Assembly: GCA_023213315.1 (NCBI GenBank)
Contig: JAKCPI010022170.1
Coordinates: 1 to 64,000, forward strand
Source of the DNA: Euborellia annulipes
Lineage: Eukaryota > Arthropoda > Insecta > Dermaptera > Anisolabididae
Direction of reading: 5' to 3'
Length of the DNA: 64,000 nucleotides
Shown here piece by piece: positions 54,601-64,000 of this stretch (its first letter is position 1; the number at the start of each line of letters is the position of its first letter). The notes below the pieces were generated by a model. The model was not told where the DNA came from. It did no database searches and saw only the letters and a list, made by a program, of their open reading frames with translations. Both the position numbers and the translations under genes were made by a program.

Positions 54601-54944
54601 AATATCATAACATACTGTGGTGTCCCTAAAATGACTAATGTATTCACAAAAAGATTTAAGAAAAGGAAAGATATAAAAATATACCATCTTGTCGTGGAAA
54701 ATCAGAAGGGTATTTTATTTCTTTATTTATACATTTTTATATCGTTTAACTTTTTCAGTAACACCATATTTTGGTGAACATTCCAAATAAATTTGACAAT
54801 TGACAGTATTTTGTTTACAATTTTAAATACATTTATAACATTGAAAACATAAACAGGTATATTCTTTAAAAACCTGATGTTAAAATTTAACATCAACAAA
54901 TGGGTGTTAAAAAGTATAGTAATAACATCAGCGTTAAAAAATGG

Positions 54945-55402
54945 TATTCTCTAAGCCAAGATTTAACAGCGACGTTAACATTTTATTTTTTAGCATCAGG
55001 TGTTAACGATTCATATAAAGATTTATCTGTTTTCTGCTTGTTCGTGTTTTTAGTCCCTTCGATAATCTCAAGAACATTATTAACTTGATTTGTTATTTTC
55101 ATCTGACACACCAGCGTTAAAAAAATGCTATTCTCTAAACAAAGTTTTAACAGCGAAGTTAACATGTTGCTTTTATTTAAAAGCTGTCAAAATTATATTA
55201 TTTAGGTTAAAGACGCCATTTTTATGCATTAAATACGGCGTTAAAATATTAAAGGCACCCCCTTGACATTATTTTGAAAATGTTAACGCTTTGGCTTTAA
55301 AGTTTTTGCTTACAGAATAGCAATTTGAGATAAGAAAGTGTTAAAATGAATTAACGCTGTTTACATATGTTAAAAGTTAAAGTTTTTGCTTAGAGAATAG
55401 AT
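54945..55402. mobile_element. possible MITE with TATTCTCTAAGC ends
   Basis: TATTCTCTAAGCCAAGATTT and, inverted at the right, AAAGTTTTTGCTTAGAGAATA. A related inner pair at 55130 and 55290-55320 suggests a copy nested in a copy. Confidence 0.45.
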
Positions 55403-56723
55403 CTAAAAATCAATTATCTTGTTTAGAAATACAAATTTTTTAATCAATTATGAACAATGGAAGACCACAATTAATGAAAAAAAACAATAAAACAAAAAGA
55501 TAAAACAACCTATAATCGGCATATGGCACATATGTGGTAAGTACGAAAATTGTATGTAAACTATTTACATACATTTTATTTTTATTTTATGGAGTTAGTT
55601 TAATTAATATTAGTAACAAAAAAAAAGAAGTGCAATCAACATGCTTCCTTAATAACTAGAAATCATTAACAGGAGAATTCGAATTTTTATTCACTCACTG
55701 ATAAATGAATTTGTTAAAACAACATAATAAGTACAATTGAAGATATGAGTGCAAGAATTGGATAATAACCAAAAGTAAACTTTTGAGAAAAAGTTTTTAC
55801 AATACGTACTTTAAATTTGTATTTTGTAGATTATTTGAATCTAATGGGAAAGTATTAATAAATATGCATTTATATATCAATTTTCAGGCTTATAACTTAT
55901 CAAGAAATATATAAAAATTATGTTTTGGAATTATCCATTTCTTGCACTCAGTTGTTTTAAAGAATGCAGGAATGAATGAAACATAAGAACTAATAAACTT
56001 ATAAGAACTAATTTTATTTTCTATTCATATAAATTGTTTTTAAATGAACAAAAAAGATTAAATATAATTATATTTATCAAAAAAAAAAATCAAACAAACA
56101 AAGAAATCATGTTTGTTAAAAAAAGCTTTGAAATCTCATGAAAAGATACATAACTTTCACTTTCATAATCTATGTGGGGACAATATCAAGTCCCACCCAT
56201 TCGTTTTCTACTTGTGATTATTTTATTGTTTTTATAAAAGAAAATGGAAATCTTTATTGGAAATTTTCTAGGTTTGAAGCATTAAAAAATATATAATATT
56301 TTTTTTTTAAAACAATGAAATAATCACAAAGAAAACGAGGTGGGACTTAATATTGTCCCACACTGTACAATACTATTTATTAAAACTATGTACTACAATA
56401 TATTTACTACTATTTATTAAATTGCTACAATATATGTACTACTATTTAGTAAAACTAAGTACTAACATGTACTATTTATTAAAAGTACCTTCACCGACCG
56501 AAAGAGGGCAGAAATGGCCACATGTATCTGTAAAAAATTCAATTTCACCAAACGTGGTCATTACCAAACTCTTGCACTCATATTTTCAATTGTTGTATGA
56601 ATGCAAAATCTTGTAGGAATTTTTATCATTTAATATGTGAAATTGTTATATATATATATATATATATATATACAATATTTAGAGTCCTACAAAAGTTTTT
56701 CAAAATAAAAATGAGCGTTATTT
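55403..56723. other. no exon seen; duplicated intron sequence
   Basis: AT-rich. 55540-55745 matches 58425-58600 (GTAAACTATTTACATACATT, GCTTCCTTAATAA). Includes a (TA)n tract at 56647-56672. A full search for YECGVEPQ-type coding in both strands found none. Confidence 0.55.
56647..56672. repeat. (TA)n microsatellite
   Basis: Thirteen TA units. Confidence 0.9.
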
Positions 56724-57064
56724 CTATAGAATTCCAGTATTTCCTTTAATAGAATGTATTTTCAATAAATGTGTTTTCAAAGTTGACTTTTTTTTCGACC
56801 GATACGGGCAAATTGGACATTGGAATTGAGGCTCAACTCCACATTCGTATCGTTGATGTCTAAGCAGATGATCTTTGTGCTTGTAATTCCGTTTGCATTG
56901 CGAACACTGAACAGTGTCCTTCGGAGGCAAGTGCATATTATTGATGTGTCTTTTTATGCTCTTTTTATAAATACATGAAAAACTACAATGCGGGCAAGAG
57001 TATCTTTCAGGCAGGGAGGTGTTCTGATTGGCCGAACGATCCAGATGGGAGTGATTAAACGAAA
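56724..57064 (-). CDS. lola: lola-type alternative 3' exon E26
   Basis: 112 residues; acceptor TTTCTAG; leader SFNHSHLDRSANQNTSLPER (F-class). F1 CPHCSFSC...HINNMH, F2 CSQCKRNY...HQRYEC, F3 CPICPYRS...HLLKIH. The F1-F2 linker is shortened (PPKDTVQC). Contacts: F1 Y-K-S-R, F2 H-D-H-R, F3 K-S-T-T. Sister of E27: the tail HSIKGNTGIL is shared only by these two, and both flanks are similar. Confidence 0.9.
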
Positions 57065-57358
57065 CTAGAAAGAAAAATAAAAAAAAATTAGATGAATTTC
57101 TTCTGCAAAAATAGTTGGTGGAAAGGATGTGAATTGCAAGGGTTTGCACTTTTTTCAGTTTTTATTCGCTTATATCTTCTATACTAAGCACAACACAAAG
57201 TTGTAGAGCATTAAATTTGCTAAAATTTGGTTAATAAAACGAATTTTGAAATTCCAAAATTAACCAAGATGGCTAATCAAAGTTAGACAAAGTTTCTCCA
57301 AATGTAAAAAAATAGAAAATTTGAACAGCCATTTGTCGGTTAATATTAAGTCTATAAA

Positions 57359-57715
57359 CAGTAGATGTAGCCAGGATTTCTGATTTGGGGGGGGGCCCAA
57401 AGCTTTATGCAGACCCCCTTCTCTAAGAAACTTAGAAGTGGAGAAATTTTTTTTAGATAATATAATAATTATAAATAAAAGACAAATAAAAAAAAAATTT
57501 TTTTCTTGAAATAAAAAATAATTTTAATATAAAATTCGTAAGTTTTAGAGATTCTTTCAATTATTTCTAAGTTTTTTGTTAGATTTTAAAATTTATGAGA
57601 GTTGATAAAATAATTATTTAAAAAAAAAAATCATTAGGGAAACAATAGGTATTTTATTTGTTTTAAATAGAAGGCTCTAAGGGGGGGCCCCTACGGGCCT
57701 ATACAATCGCCACTG
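57359..57715. mobile_element. hAT-type MITE with perfect 8-bp TSD
   Basis: Ends CAGTAGATGTAGCCAGG and ATACAATCGCCACTG; exact duplication TCTATAAA at 57351-57358 and 57716-57723. G-runs near both ends (57388, 57680). Confidence 0.8.
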
Positions 57716-57719
57716 TCTA

Positions 57720-58693
57720 TAAATTTGATTTATCCAAATTTTAACTAAAGTTTTAGTCAGATTTGATGCTCCCCAACTTTGTATTGGACTATATTTCACA
57801 AAAAATATGCTTAGCTTACCGAGATATAATAGGTGAAAAACTGAAAAAAGTTCAAAATATTTGACGCTTTTAGCCCTCCCTCCCCCTCCGGAAGTTAGTA
57901 CAGGATTCCTCGAGCTCGAAAACTTAGAATTAGACATCCTAGAGTACCCCCAAATAACCTTGCAAAAATTGCATTAACTTCGAAAAACATTCCAGTTACT
58001 CCCATATTTTTCATTATATCGACTGGGGGAATCAAAGAAATTTATTTTTATTCGATATGTATGCGTGTACATTTTTATGTGGTTAAGCTTTTTTTTTTGG
58101 AGAACTTCCCAAATAATTTTGACAATTTACAGGATTTATATTTTGTTTTAATTACCTTTATCACATTGAAATCTCATTTCATTATGAGCGTTTTGAGACA
58201 AAGTCATGAAGTCAACTACCTTGATAGAACCTGCAATATAAAAATATTTAGTTTATTTTTTTTTCCTTTTATAATTATATTTTTACACTAATTTTACATA
58301 AGAGTAGAAATAAAATTTTTTATTAAATTATGAATAATTAGTGAGAAAAATTAAAAAAAATCTATAATTGGGTTAATCAACTTAAGGTATGGAACATATG
58401 TGATATCTACGAATCGGCATGTAAACTATTTACATACATTTTATGGTATTCGTAGAGTTAGTTTAATTATTAATAATAACAAAAAAAGGGGTGCAATCAT
58501 ATGCTTCCTTAATAATCAGAAATCATTATCTGGAAAAATCGAAATTTTATTCATTCATTGATACATGAATTCGTTGAAACAATATAATATGTACAGTTGT
58601 TAAATGAATACAAATTTTTTATTTTTTAATATGTGAAACTGTGTATATACAATATTTATAATCCAGAGGAAAGAAGTTTTAGGAGCGTTATTT
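57720..58693. other. no exon seen; duplicated intron sequence
   Basis: 58100-58250 matches 59755-59900 almost exactly (GAGAACTTCCCAAATAATTTTG, CAAAGTCATGAAGTCAACTACC). 57770-57860 is inverse to 57150-57220 (TTTTTTCAGTTTTT, CAAAGTTG), an inverted pair around the MITE. Confidence 0.55.
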
Positions 58694-59043
58694 TTATAAA
58701 ATTCCAGTATTTTCTTTAATAGAATGTATTTTCAATAAATGTGTTTTCAAAGTTGACTTTTGTTTCCCTCGATACGGGCAAATTGGACATTGAAATTGAG
58801 GCTCAACTCCACACTCGTATCGTATATGTCGAATCAGATCATCTTTGTACTTGTATCTTCGATTGCATTGAGCACAGTGATGGGCGTTGATGGCATCTTT
58901 CGGAGTCAAGTGCATATTACTGATGTGTCTTTGCATGCTGTTTTTATAAGTACATGAAAAACTACAATGCGGGCAAAAGAATTTGGGAGAGTGGGAGGTG
59001 TTCTGATTGGTCGAACGATCCAGATGGAAGTGATTAAACGAAG
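58694..59043 (-). CDS. lola: lola-type alternative 3' exon E27
   Basis: 115 residues; acceptor TTTCTAG; split codon ends CT; leader SFNHFHLDRSTNQNTSHSPK (F-class). F1 CPHCSFSC...HISNMH, F2 CAQCNRRY...HIRYEC, F3 CPICPYRG...HLLKIH. Contacts: F1 Y-N-S-R, F2 Y-D-D-R, F3 Q-S-T-T. Keeps the full linker that E26 has lost; F2 contacts equal E4. Confidence 0.9.
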
Positions 59044-59506
59044 CTAGAAACAAAAAAAAAAACAAAAAATAGATTAATTTCATCTGCAAAAATATTTGAT
59101 CGAAAGGATGTGAATTGTAATAAAAAACAAACTCTAAATGTTGTTTAAAATTAAATTAACAATATTCCCATCACCCCAAGCCGAGAGATTAGAGGTGTTG
59201 ACAAAAGCCAATATTATTAAAGCCAAGGGATCACAGACAGTCAGATTAATATTTATTTAAATCATTTGGATAACAAATAATATAAATAAATATTCCTCAT
59301 ATATATACTTAAACAATGAGTAGTGTCCATAAAATGTTTAAAATATAATGAAAGGATAAAAATTTTAAATGCGGATTTAAATTTAGTGTCAAGTCGACAT
59401 TTACTTTTTTTTTTGGAAAGTATTCTGAAGATAAATAAAGTTTTACAGGTTAATTGGGAATCCTCTAGGAGAGTTCATCGAACCTTGAGGACTCTGTACT
59501 AACACG

Positions 59507-59521
59507 GGGGGGGGGGGGGGG
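59507..59521. repeat. G homopolymer
   Basis: Fourteen to fifteen G in a row. Confidence 0.9.
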
Positions 59522-60418
59522 CAAAAATCTCAAAAACTTTGCACATTTAAAGTTAGACAAAGTTTATTGAAATGTAGAAAAAGATAGAAACTTTGAATAT
59601 TGGGTCTACAAATTCGTTTGATCATCCAAGTTTTAGCAGATTTAATGTTATAGAACTTTGTATAGTATGTAGCGCAAAATATGGTTCGTTTACTTGGGAA
59701 ATTAGAGGATTTTATTTCTATACGATATGTATACATTTTTATTTGGTTCTTTTGGAGAACTTCCCAAATAATTTTGATAATTTACAGGATTTATATTTTG
59801 TTTTAATTACCTTTATCACATTGAAATCTCATTTCATTATGAACGTTTTGAGACAAAGTCATGAAGTCAACTACCTTGATAGAATCTGCAATATAAAAAT
59901 AGTACAATTATTTCACTTTAATTTCTTCCTTTTACTATAATATATGAGTATTTAAAGTGAATATTTTCCTGGCATGTAAACTATTTACATAATCTTCTGG
60001 AGTAAATTTATTTATTACAAAAAAAAAAAAGTGCTAACTGGTTAATAATCATAAACAATTATCTAGAGAACTCTAAATGTTGTTTATAATCAAATTAGCA
60101 ATATTTCCACCAATCGCGGGTAATTGAGAGATTAAAGGTGATGACAAATGTTAATTTTGAAGAGGCGGGGTTCGGATACCAGGCAGTCCGATAAATATTT
60201 ATTTAAATCATGCGGATACCAAATGGTCTCCCACATACTGTATATCCAGTGGCGCCATTTCAACTTTTTCTAGGGAGGGGGGCAAACATTTTTTTTCTTA
60301 AAATATACTTACAAATAGGTAAATTTGGTCAAATTTGGCCAAAAGATATTTAAATTAATTAATTGTCAGGATTAGGGAAGATGTATGTCAGCGAGCAAGT
60401 GATAAAGAAACTATTTGA

Positions 60419-60467
60419 TTATCGTCGACGTTTCGGGATCACGTCGATCCCATCTTCAGGACGATAA
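60419..60467 (-). ncRNA. hammerhead ribozyme, fully paired
   Basis: Minus strand: stem I TTATCGTC/GACGATAA (eight perfect pairs), CTGAAGA, stem II GGGATC-GACGT-GATCCC (six perfect pairs), GAAA-C, GTC. All core bases fit CUGANGA/GAAA/UH. The best hammerhead in the window. Confidence 0.85.
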
Positions 60468-60609
60468 ACTGTTATTGTTGCTTAGATAGATGCAATTTTG
60501 GTTCATACAAATATAAATACTTATATTTGCATATACTATTAGATGTATATACATACTTATATGTATTTGTATGAACCAAAATTGCATCTATCTAAGCAAC
60601 AATAACAGT

Positions 60610-60658
60610 TTATCATCCTGAAGATGGGATCGACGTGATCCCGAAACGTCGACGATAA
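60610..60658 (+). ncRNA. hammerhead ribozyme, right arm
   Basis: Same as the left-arm copy except one stem I mismatch (TTATCATC/GACGATAA). Core and stem II are perfect. Confidence 0.8.
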
Positions 60659-60871
60659 TCAAATAGTTTCTTTATCACTTGCTGGCTGCCATACATCTTC
60701 CTAAAATTACCACTCACCCATCGAAATTCTTCTATTAATTAATTGTCTAATTTTGTACAGTTTGTATACTTGTAGATATATTTTGAAATATAAAATAAAA
60801 TAAAAAAAATTAGAGCCCTTGGGGGGGGGGGGGCAAATGCCCCCTCTCCAAATGACGCCACTGTGTATATA

Positions 60872-61881
60872 GTGTTGAAATAGTAGAGTATTATACTCAC
60901 ATTCTACAAGGTCGAAAACAAAAAAAATGAACAATATTTAAATTACTTTTTAAACATAGAAACCGAAGTCTCACCTGAATAGTTAAAAAAACAATGCGGA
61001 TTCAAATATTTATTTTAATTTTATCTCATAAATTAATTTAAAAAAAAATAATGGGAAAATGAGAAAAAAGATTTTTGATTTTTTTTTCTTACATACATTT
61101 ATTATAATTAAAAAGTTGAAAACATTTGTCTTTGAACAGTTTGAACAGATAGACGTGATAATAAAAAAGTTTTTCTGCCTTTAAAATAAAAATAAAATTC
61201 AAAATTTGAGAACATCTCTCTTAATCTTTCATATTATATAATATAAATATATAAATGATTAGCCTAATATAATATTAGTATAATTATAATTATTTTTTAA
61301 ATCTTATAGTAATAAACAGGAAGAAATGCTTGACTCTTAGGCTCAACGCACACCGATCGAACAAAAACGTTTTTGCCTAAAACTGTTTTTTCAATGCTTT
61401 TAGGAACACCAAAAAACCCATAAAAAAAAAAAATCAATCTCTGGTGGGAAAATCCCAAAAATTTTAAAAAAATTTTTTTTTTAACCCCCGCACATTTGGT
61501 ATCCAAATGGCTCTGGAAGCAAAATGTTCGATGGCAAAACATTTTGCTCGATGGGAAATCATTTTGATCGAAAACGTTTTTCAAAATAACTGGATTGTAA
61601 GAGTTTTTATAAGAATCAATTTCAAGAGGAAGTTTACTCACAGTACAGTTGTTTAATTAAAACAATATGTTTGATTGTAGAGATATAATTGCGACTGTTT
61701 TTCTGCAGATAATTTTACAGTTTCGGAGATAAAAACTCCATCTACAAGCTTAAACAACATACTTCTGTGAAAACGTTTTTGCTCTTGGACAAACATTTTG
61801 TTCAAAAACGTTTTGCTCGATTGGTGTGCGTTCAGCCTTAAATCACATATATATATAATATAACATATAATCACATAGATA
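60872..61881. other. no exon seen
   Basis: AT-rich intron sequence with an F-class module trace (60960-61150: CTCACCTGAATAG, GTTGAAAACATTTGTCTTTG). A block at 61335-61825 has repeated AAAACGTTTTTG and CATTTTG(A/C)TCGA segments in both orientations, probably a decayed inverted-repeat element. Confidence 0.5.
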
Positions 61882-62222
61882 TTATATATCAATATTTTTA
61901 TTACGATGTTGTTTCAATAAATGAACTTTCAAATGTGACTTTTGTTTCGACCGATGCGGGCAAAATGGACATTGGAATTTAGGCTCAACTCCACACTCGT
62001 ATCGGAGATGTCGAATCAGATCCCCTTTGATCTTGTATCTTCTATGACATTTAACACACTGAAAGGTGCTGATAGCGCCCTTTGAAGTCATGTGGAAATT
62101 GATGTGTCTTTGTAGGGTCTTTTTATAAACACATGAATAATTACAATGGGGGCAAAAGAATCGTTCCGGAATGGAAGAGTTTTGATGGGTCGGAGGATCC
62201 AGAGAGACCTGACTATATGGAA
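61882..62222 (-). CDS. lola: lola-type alternative 3' exon E28
   Basis: 112 residues; acceptor GGTTTCCAG; leader PYSQVSLDPPTHQNSSIPER (N-class). F1 CPHCNYSC...HINFH, with three rather than four residues between the histidines, F2 CVKCHRRY...HLRYEC, F3 CPFCPHRS...HLLKQH. Contacts: F1 Y-K-T-R, F2 I-G-D-R, F3 Q-S-H-V. F2 contacts equal E11 and E13. Confidence 0.9.
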
Positions 62223-62608
62223 CTGGAAACCAAAAAAAAAAAAAAAGATTAATTTCTTTTACAGAAATAATTAGTAGAAAGGTTGGGAAAAGTATTAAAA
62301 ATAAACTCTAAATTTAAGAGTATTAAAATGTCGAAATTAATTTGTTTAAATCATTTGGATACAAAATGGTCTCACACATAACGTGTTTAAATAAACATTA
62401 TCGTTAAAGTCTATATGACAGAAGACTTAATATTTAAATTACTTTTTTAACTCATAGAAACCTAAGTTTCTTTTTGGAATAATTAAAAACAACTCAGATT
62501 CCAATATTTCTTTTAATTTTATCTTATACAAGTATGTATACATTAAAAAAAAAATAAATAAATGCTAAAAAAAATTGTTATTGATATTTTTCTTATATTT
62601 ATTGCAAT

Positions 62609-62914
62609 CAAGAGCGTATATAGAAATTTTTTTCGGGAGGGGGGGGGCGAACTCATTTTCAAATATTCGCCATGCACAAAAATATTTTTTAAATACTGGA
62701 TAAACCTGAGCCCCGAGGGGCCCGGCCCTCTCAAAGACAAATACTTAATATATTATATATCAATATTATTAATATATTTCATTTTTACTTTCTCTTATTT
62801 TTAATTTTTTTTTATTTAAGCTTGCTCTTTCTCATACAAAAATATAGATAATGGCCATATACCCGTATATAGATTTGGAAAATTTTTTTTGGGGGGCCCT
62901 TATATACACCCCTG
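62609..62914. mobile_element. hAT-type MITE
   Basis: Ends CAAGAGCGTATATAG and TATATACACCCCTG; flanks ATTGCAAT / ATTGCATT are a 7/8 target duplication. A TACTTTCTCTTA scrap of R1 lies inside. Confidence 0.7.
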
Positions 62915-63138
62915 ATTGCATTGTCTAAATTAAAAACATTGAACAGAGAGAGGTTCTCAAAGAATAAGTGCTAGCCCTCGAAACAAAACTGAAATTCAGA
63001 GAATATATCTCTTAAAATTTCATATTATATAAATAATTAGCCTGATAGAATATTAATATAATAATAATTCTAAATATTTTTTTATTCATATAATAATAAA
63101 CAGGTAGAAGTCATTAGCTCTCAAATGATAGAGGTTTT

Positions 63139-63479
63139 TTAAATAATTATACTATTAGGATGTTTTCCCAACAAATGTTTTTTCAAATCTGCATTATGTT
63201 TCGATCGATACGGGCAAATTGGACATTGGAATTTACGAGGAACTCCACACTCGTATTTTAGATGTCGATCCAGATTCCTTTTGTGTTGGTATCCCCGATT
63301 GCATTGCGGACACTTAAAGGGGAATATGGCGTACTTCGAAGTCATGTGCCTACTACTAATGTGTCTACTGATGCTGGTTTTATAAACACATGAATAACTA
63401 CAATAGTGGCAAAAGTATCGTTCCGGCAGGGATGTGTTCTGATTGGTCGACCCATCCAGATAGCATTGATTAAATGAAA
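63139..63479 (-). CDS. lola: lola-type alternative 3' exon E29
   Basis: 112 residues; the most 5' exon in the window. Acceptor TTTTCTAG; leader SFNQCYLDGSTNQNTSLPER (F-class). F1 CHYCSYSC...HISSRH, F2 CPQCNRGY...HLKYEC, F3 CPICPYRS...HLLGKH. Bridge YECGVPRKFQCPIC as in E17. Contacts: F1 Y-T-S-R, F2 H-R-N-R, F3 H-A-D-K. The array probably continues beyond 64000 toward the constant exons. Confidence 0.9.
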
Positions 63480-63555
63480 CTAGAAAAAAAAAAGAAAATA
63501 TTAGTGATTTGTAATAAAAAACAAACTCTAAATATTGTTTATAATTAACTACAAT

Positions 63556-63830
63556 ATCCCATCTCACCCCCGGGGGAGGGGGAGGGGGACGAAAGGTTTT
63601 TTGGAACGAAGTTCTTTAACGCGGCTTATGAGGGTGATTTGGCAGAAACCGTCACGTAACAAAAAATGCGTTACAGCGCCCGAGCGACGGCGGAGGAAGG
63701 CGAGATTAGTCGAAGCCTTGGCGAGGCCACGCCCACCTCTTTCTATCTACCGAATGCGGGAAATTGTCCGCCGAAGACGAGCAAAGGATTCCAGAGGGCT
63801 CAGCCCCCTATCTAGATGGAAATTATTATT
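63556..63830. mobile_element. GC-rich dispersed repeat, unclassified
   Basis: Contains GGAACGAAGTTC, CGTCACGTAACAAAAAATGCG, AGCGACGGCGGAGG and CTCAGCCCCCTATCTAG. Base composition contrasts sharply with its flanks. Reminiscent of Helitron bodies but lacks the hairpin-CTRR end of the other copies. An open frame through it (63535-63861) has no recognisable domain. Confidence 0.45.
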
Positions 63831-63882
63831 ATTTAAAAAAGAAAATAATTATTTGTTTTAAAAATAAATAATTCTTTTCCTT

Positions 63883-64000
63883 TTACTTTCTCTTACCTAT
63901 AGCCTATATGTTATTATGTATATAGAGAAAGTAATAGATTCATGTGGTTTTCGCAACATGGACTGTCTGTCTGTGTCTCTCTGTGAACAAAATATCTCTA
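63883..64000 (+). mobile_element. unclassified element R1, cut by window end
   Basis: TACTTTCTCTTACC hairpin, GGATTCATG-like junction, CAACATGGACTGTCTGTCTG and AACAAAATATCTC. Continues past 64000. Confidence 0.6.

Larger units (their letters stand above)
60369..60705. mobile_element. Penelope-like palindrome with intact hammerheads
   Basis: GGAAGATGTATG at the left and CATACATCTTCC at the right, arms of about 160 bp matching closely, and inner inverse ATTTGTATGAACC pairs. It holds an outward hammerhead in each arm. AATTAATTGTC occurs on both sides (60356-60367 and 60737-60748), so the insertion may have duplicated or exploited that sequence. Confidence 0.7.
60247..60863. mobile_element. hAT-type element with nested Penelope-like palindrome
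   Basis: Ends CAGTGGCGCCATTT and AAATGACGCCACTG; flanks TGTATATC / TGTATATA are a 7/8 target duplication. Without the insert at 60369-60705 it would be about 280 bp, the size of the other hAT MITEs here. Confidence 0.75.

Noticed and set aside
18310..63479. Tandem array read as separate intronless zinc-finger genes
   Set aside because: Open frames run without a conserved start codon back to same-phase splice acceptors, and methionines occur at differing places, so they are exons.
18310..63479. Regular repeats read as a CRISPR array
   Set aside because: The repeat unit is a coding exon of about 340 bp with kb-sized spacing in a eukaryotic genome.
63535..63861. 108-codon arginine-rich frame
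   Set aside because: Lies in the GC-rich repeat; the Arg content follows from base composition and no domain is visible.

Overview
This is a eukaryotic, AT-rich, repeat-dense window with no bacterial-type genes. The only convincing protein-coding content is on the minus strand between about 18.3 and 63.5 kb. There, 29 short zinc-finger exons lie in tandem, all in the same orientation, every 0.8-3 kb. Each begins at a TTTCCAG- or TTTCTAG-type splice acceptor in the same phase (two bases complete a split codon), carries a stop codon and has no downstream donor. They therefore look like alternative 3'-terminal exons that splice to a common upstream exon lying beyond position 64000. The signature YECGVEPQFQCPIC, joining a C2HC finger to a C2H2 finger, is that of the variable exons of longitudinals lacking (lola), the BTB zinc-finger transcription factor locus of insects and other arthropods. 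The BTB exon itself is not in the window. The organism is most likely an arthropod; I cannot name the species.

Layout. 0-18.3 kb: gene-free DNA beyond the 3' end of the array, full of transposon debris (Helitrons, tRNA-derived SINEs, inverted-repeat elements with hammerhead-ribozyme motifs, hAT, Tigger-like and TTAA-flanked MITEs). 18.3-63.5 kb: the exon array, numbered here E1 to E29 by rising coordinate, so E29 is transcribed first. Twenty-seven exons keep a three-finger layout or its recognisable form: F1 (C2H2), F2 (C2HC), F3 (C2H2). E1 has only F2-F3, E3 has an F1 broken by a deletion, and E11 is frameshifted. A further 5' exon stub sits at 27.5 kb. 63.5-64 kb: a GC-rich repeat and the start of another transposon copy.

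Two exon classes can be told apart by their leader and first finger. N-class exons have a YNQVSLD-like leader and CxxCNYSC; F-class exons have FNQFxLDRSTNQNTSLPER and CxxCSFSC. Each class tends to have its own upstream intron module. The array grew by segmental duplication (25.3-27.4 kb against 27.5-29.7 kb; 40.2-41.35 kb against 43.3-44.5 kb; the E26/E27 region) and by apparent gene conversion between classes. The residues at finger positions -1, 2, 3 and 6, given per exon below in that order, vary strongly while the scaffold and the finger linker do not. This is the pattern expected if each splice form gives the common BTB protein a different DNA specificity.

Transposons have touched the coding content. 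A 1,001-bp Transib-type element with RSS-heptamer ends supplies the C-terminus of E2, and a separate inverted-repeat element supplies that of E13. All assignments come from reading the sequence; no database search was run.
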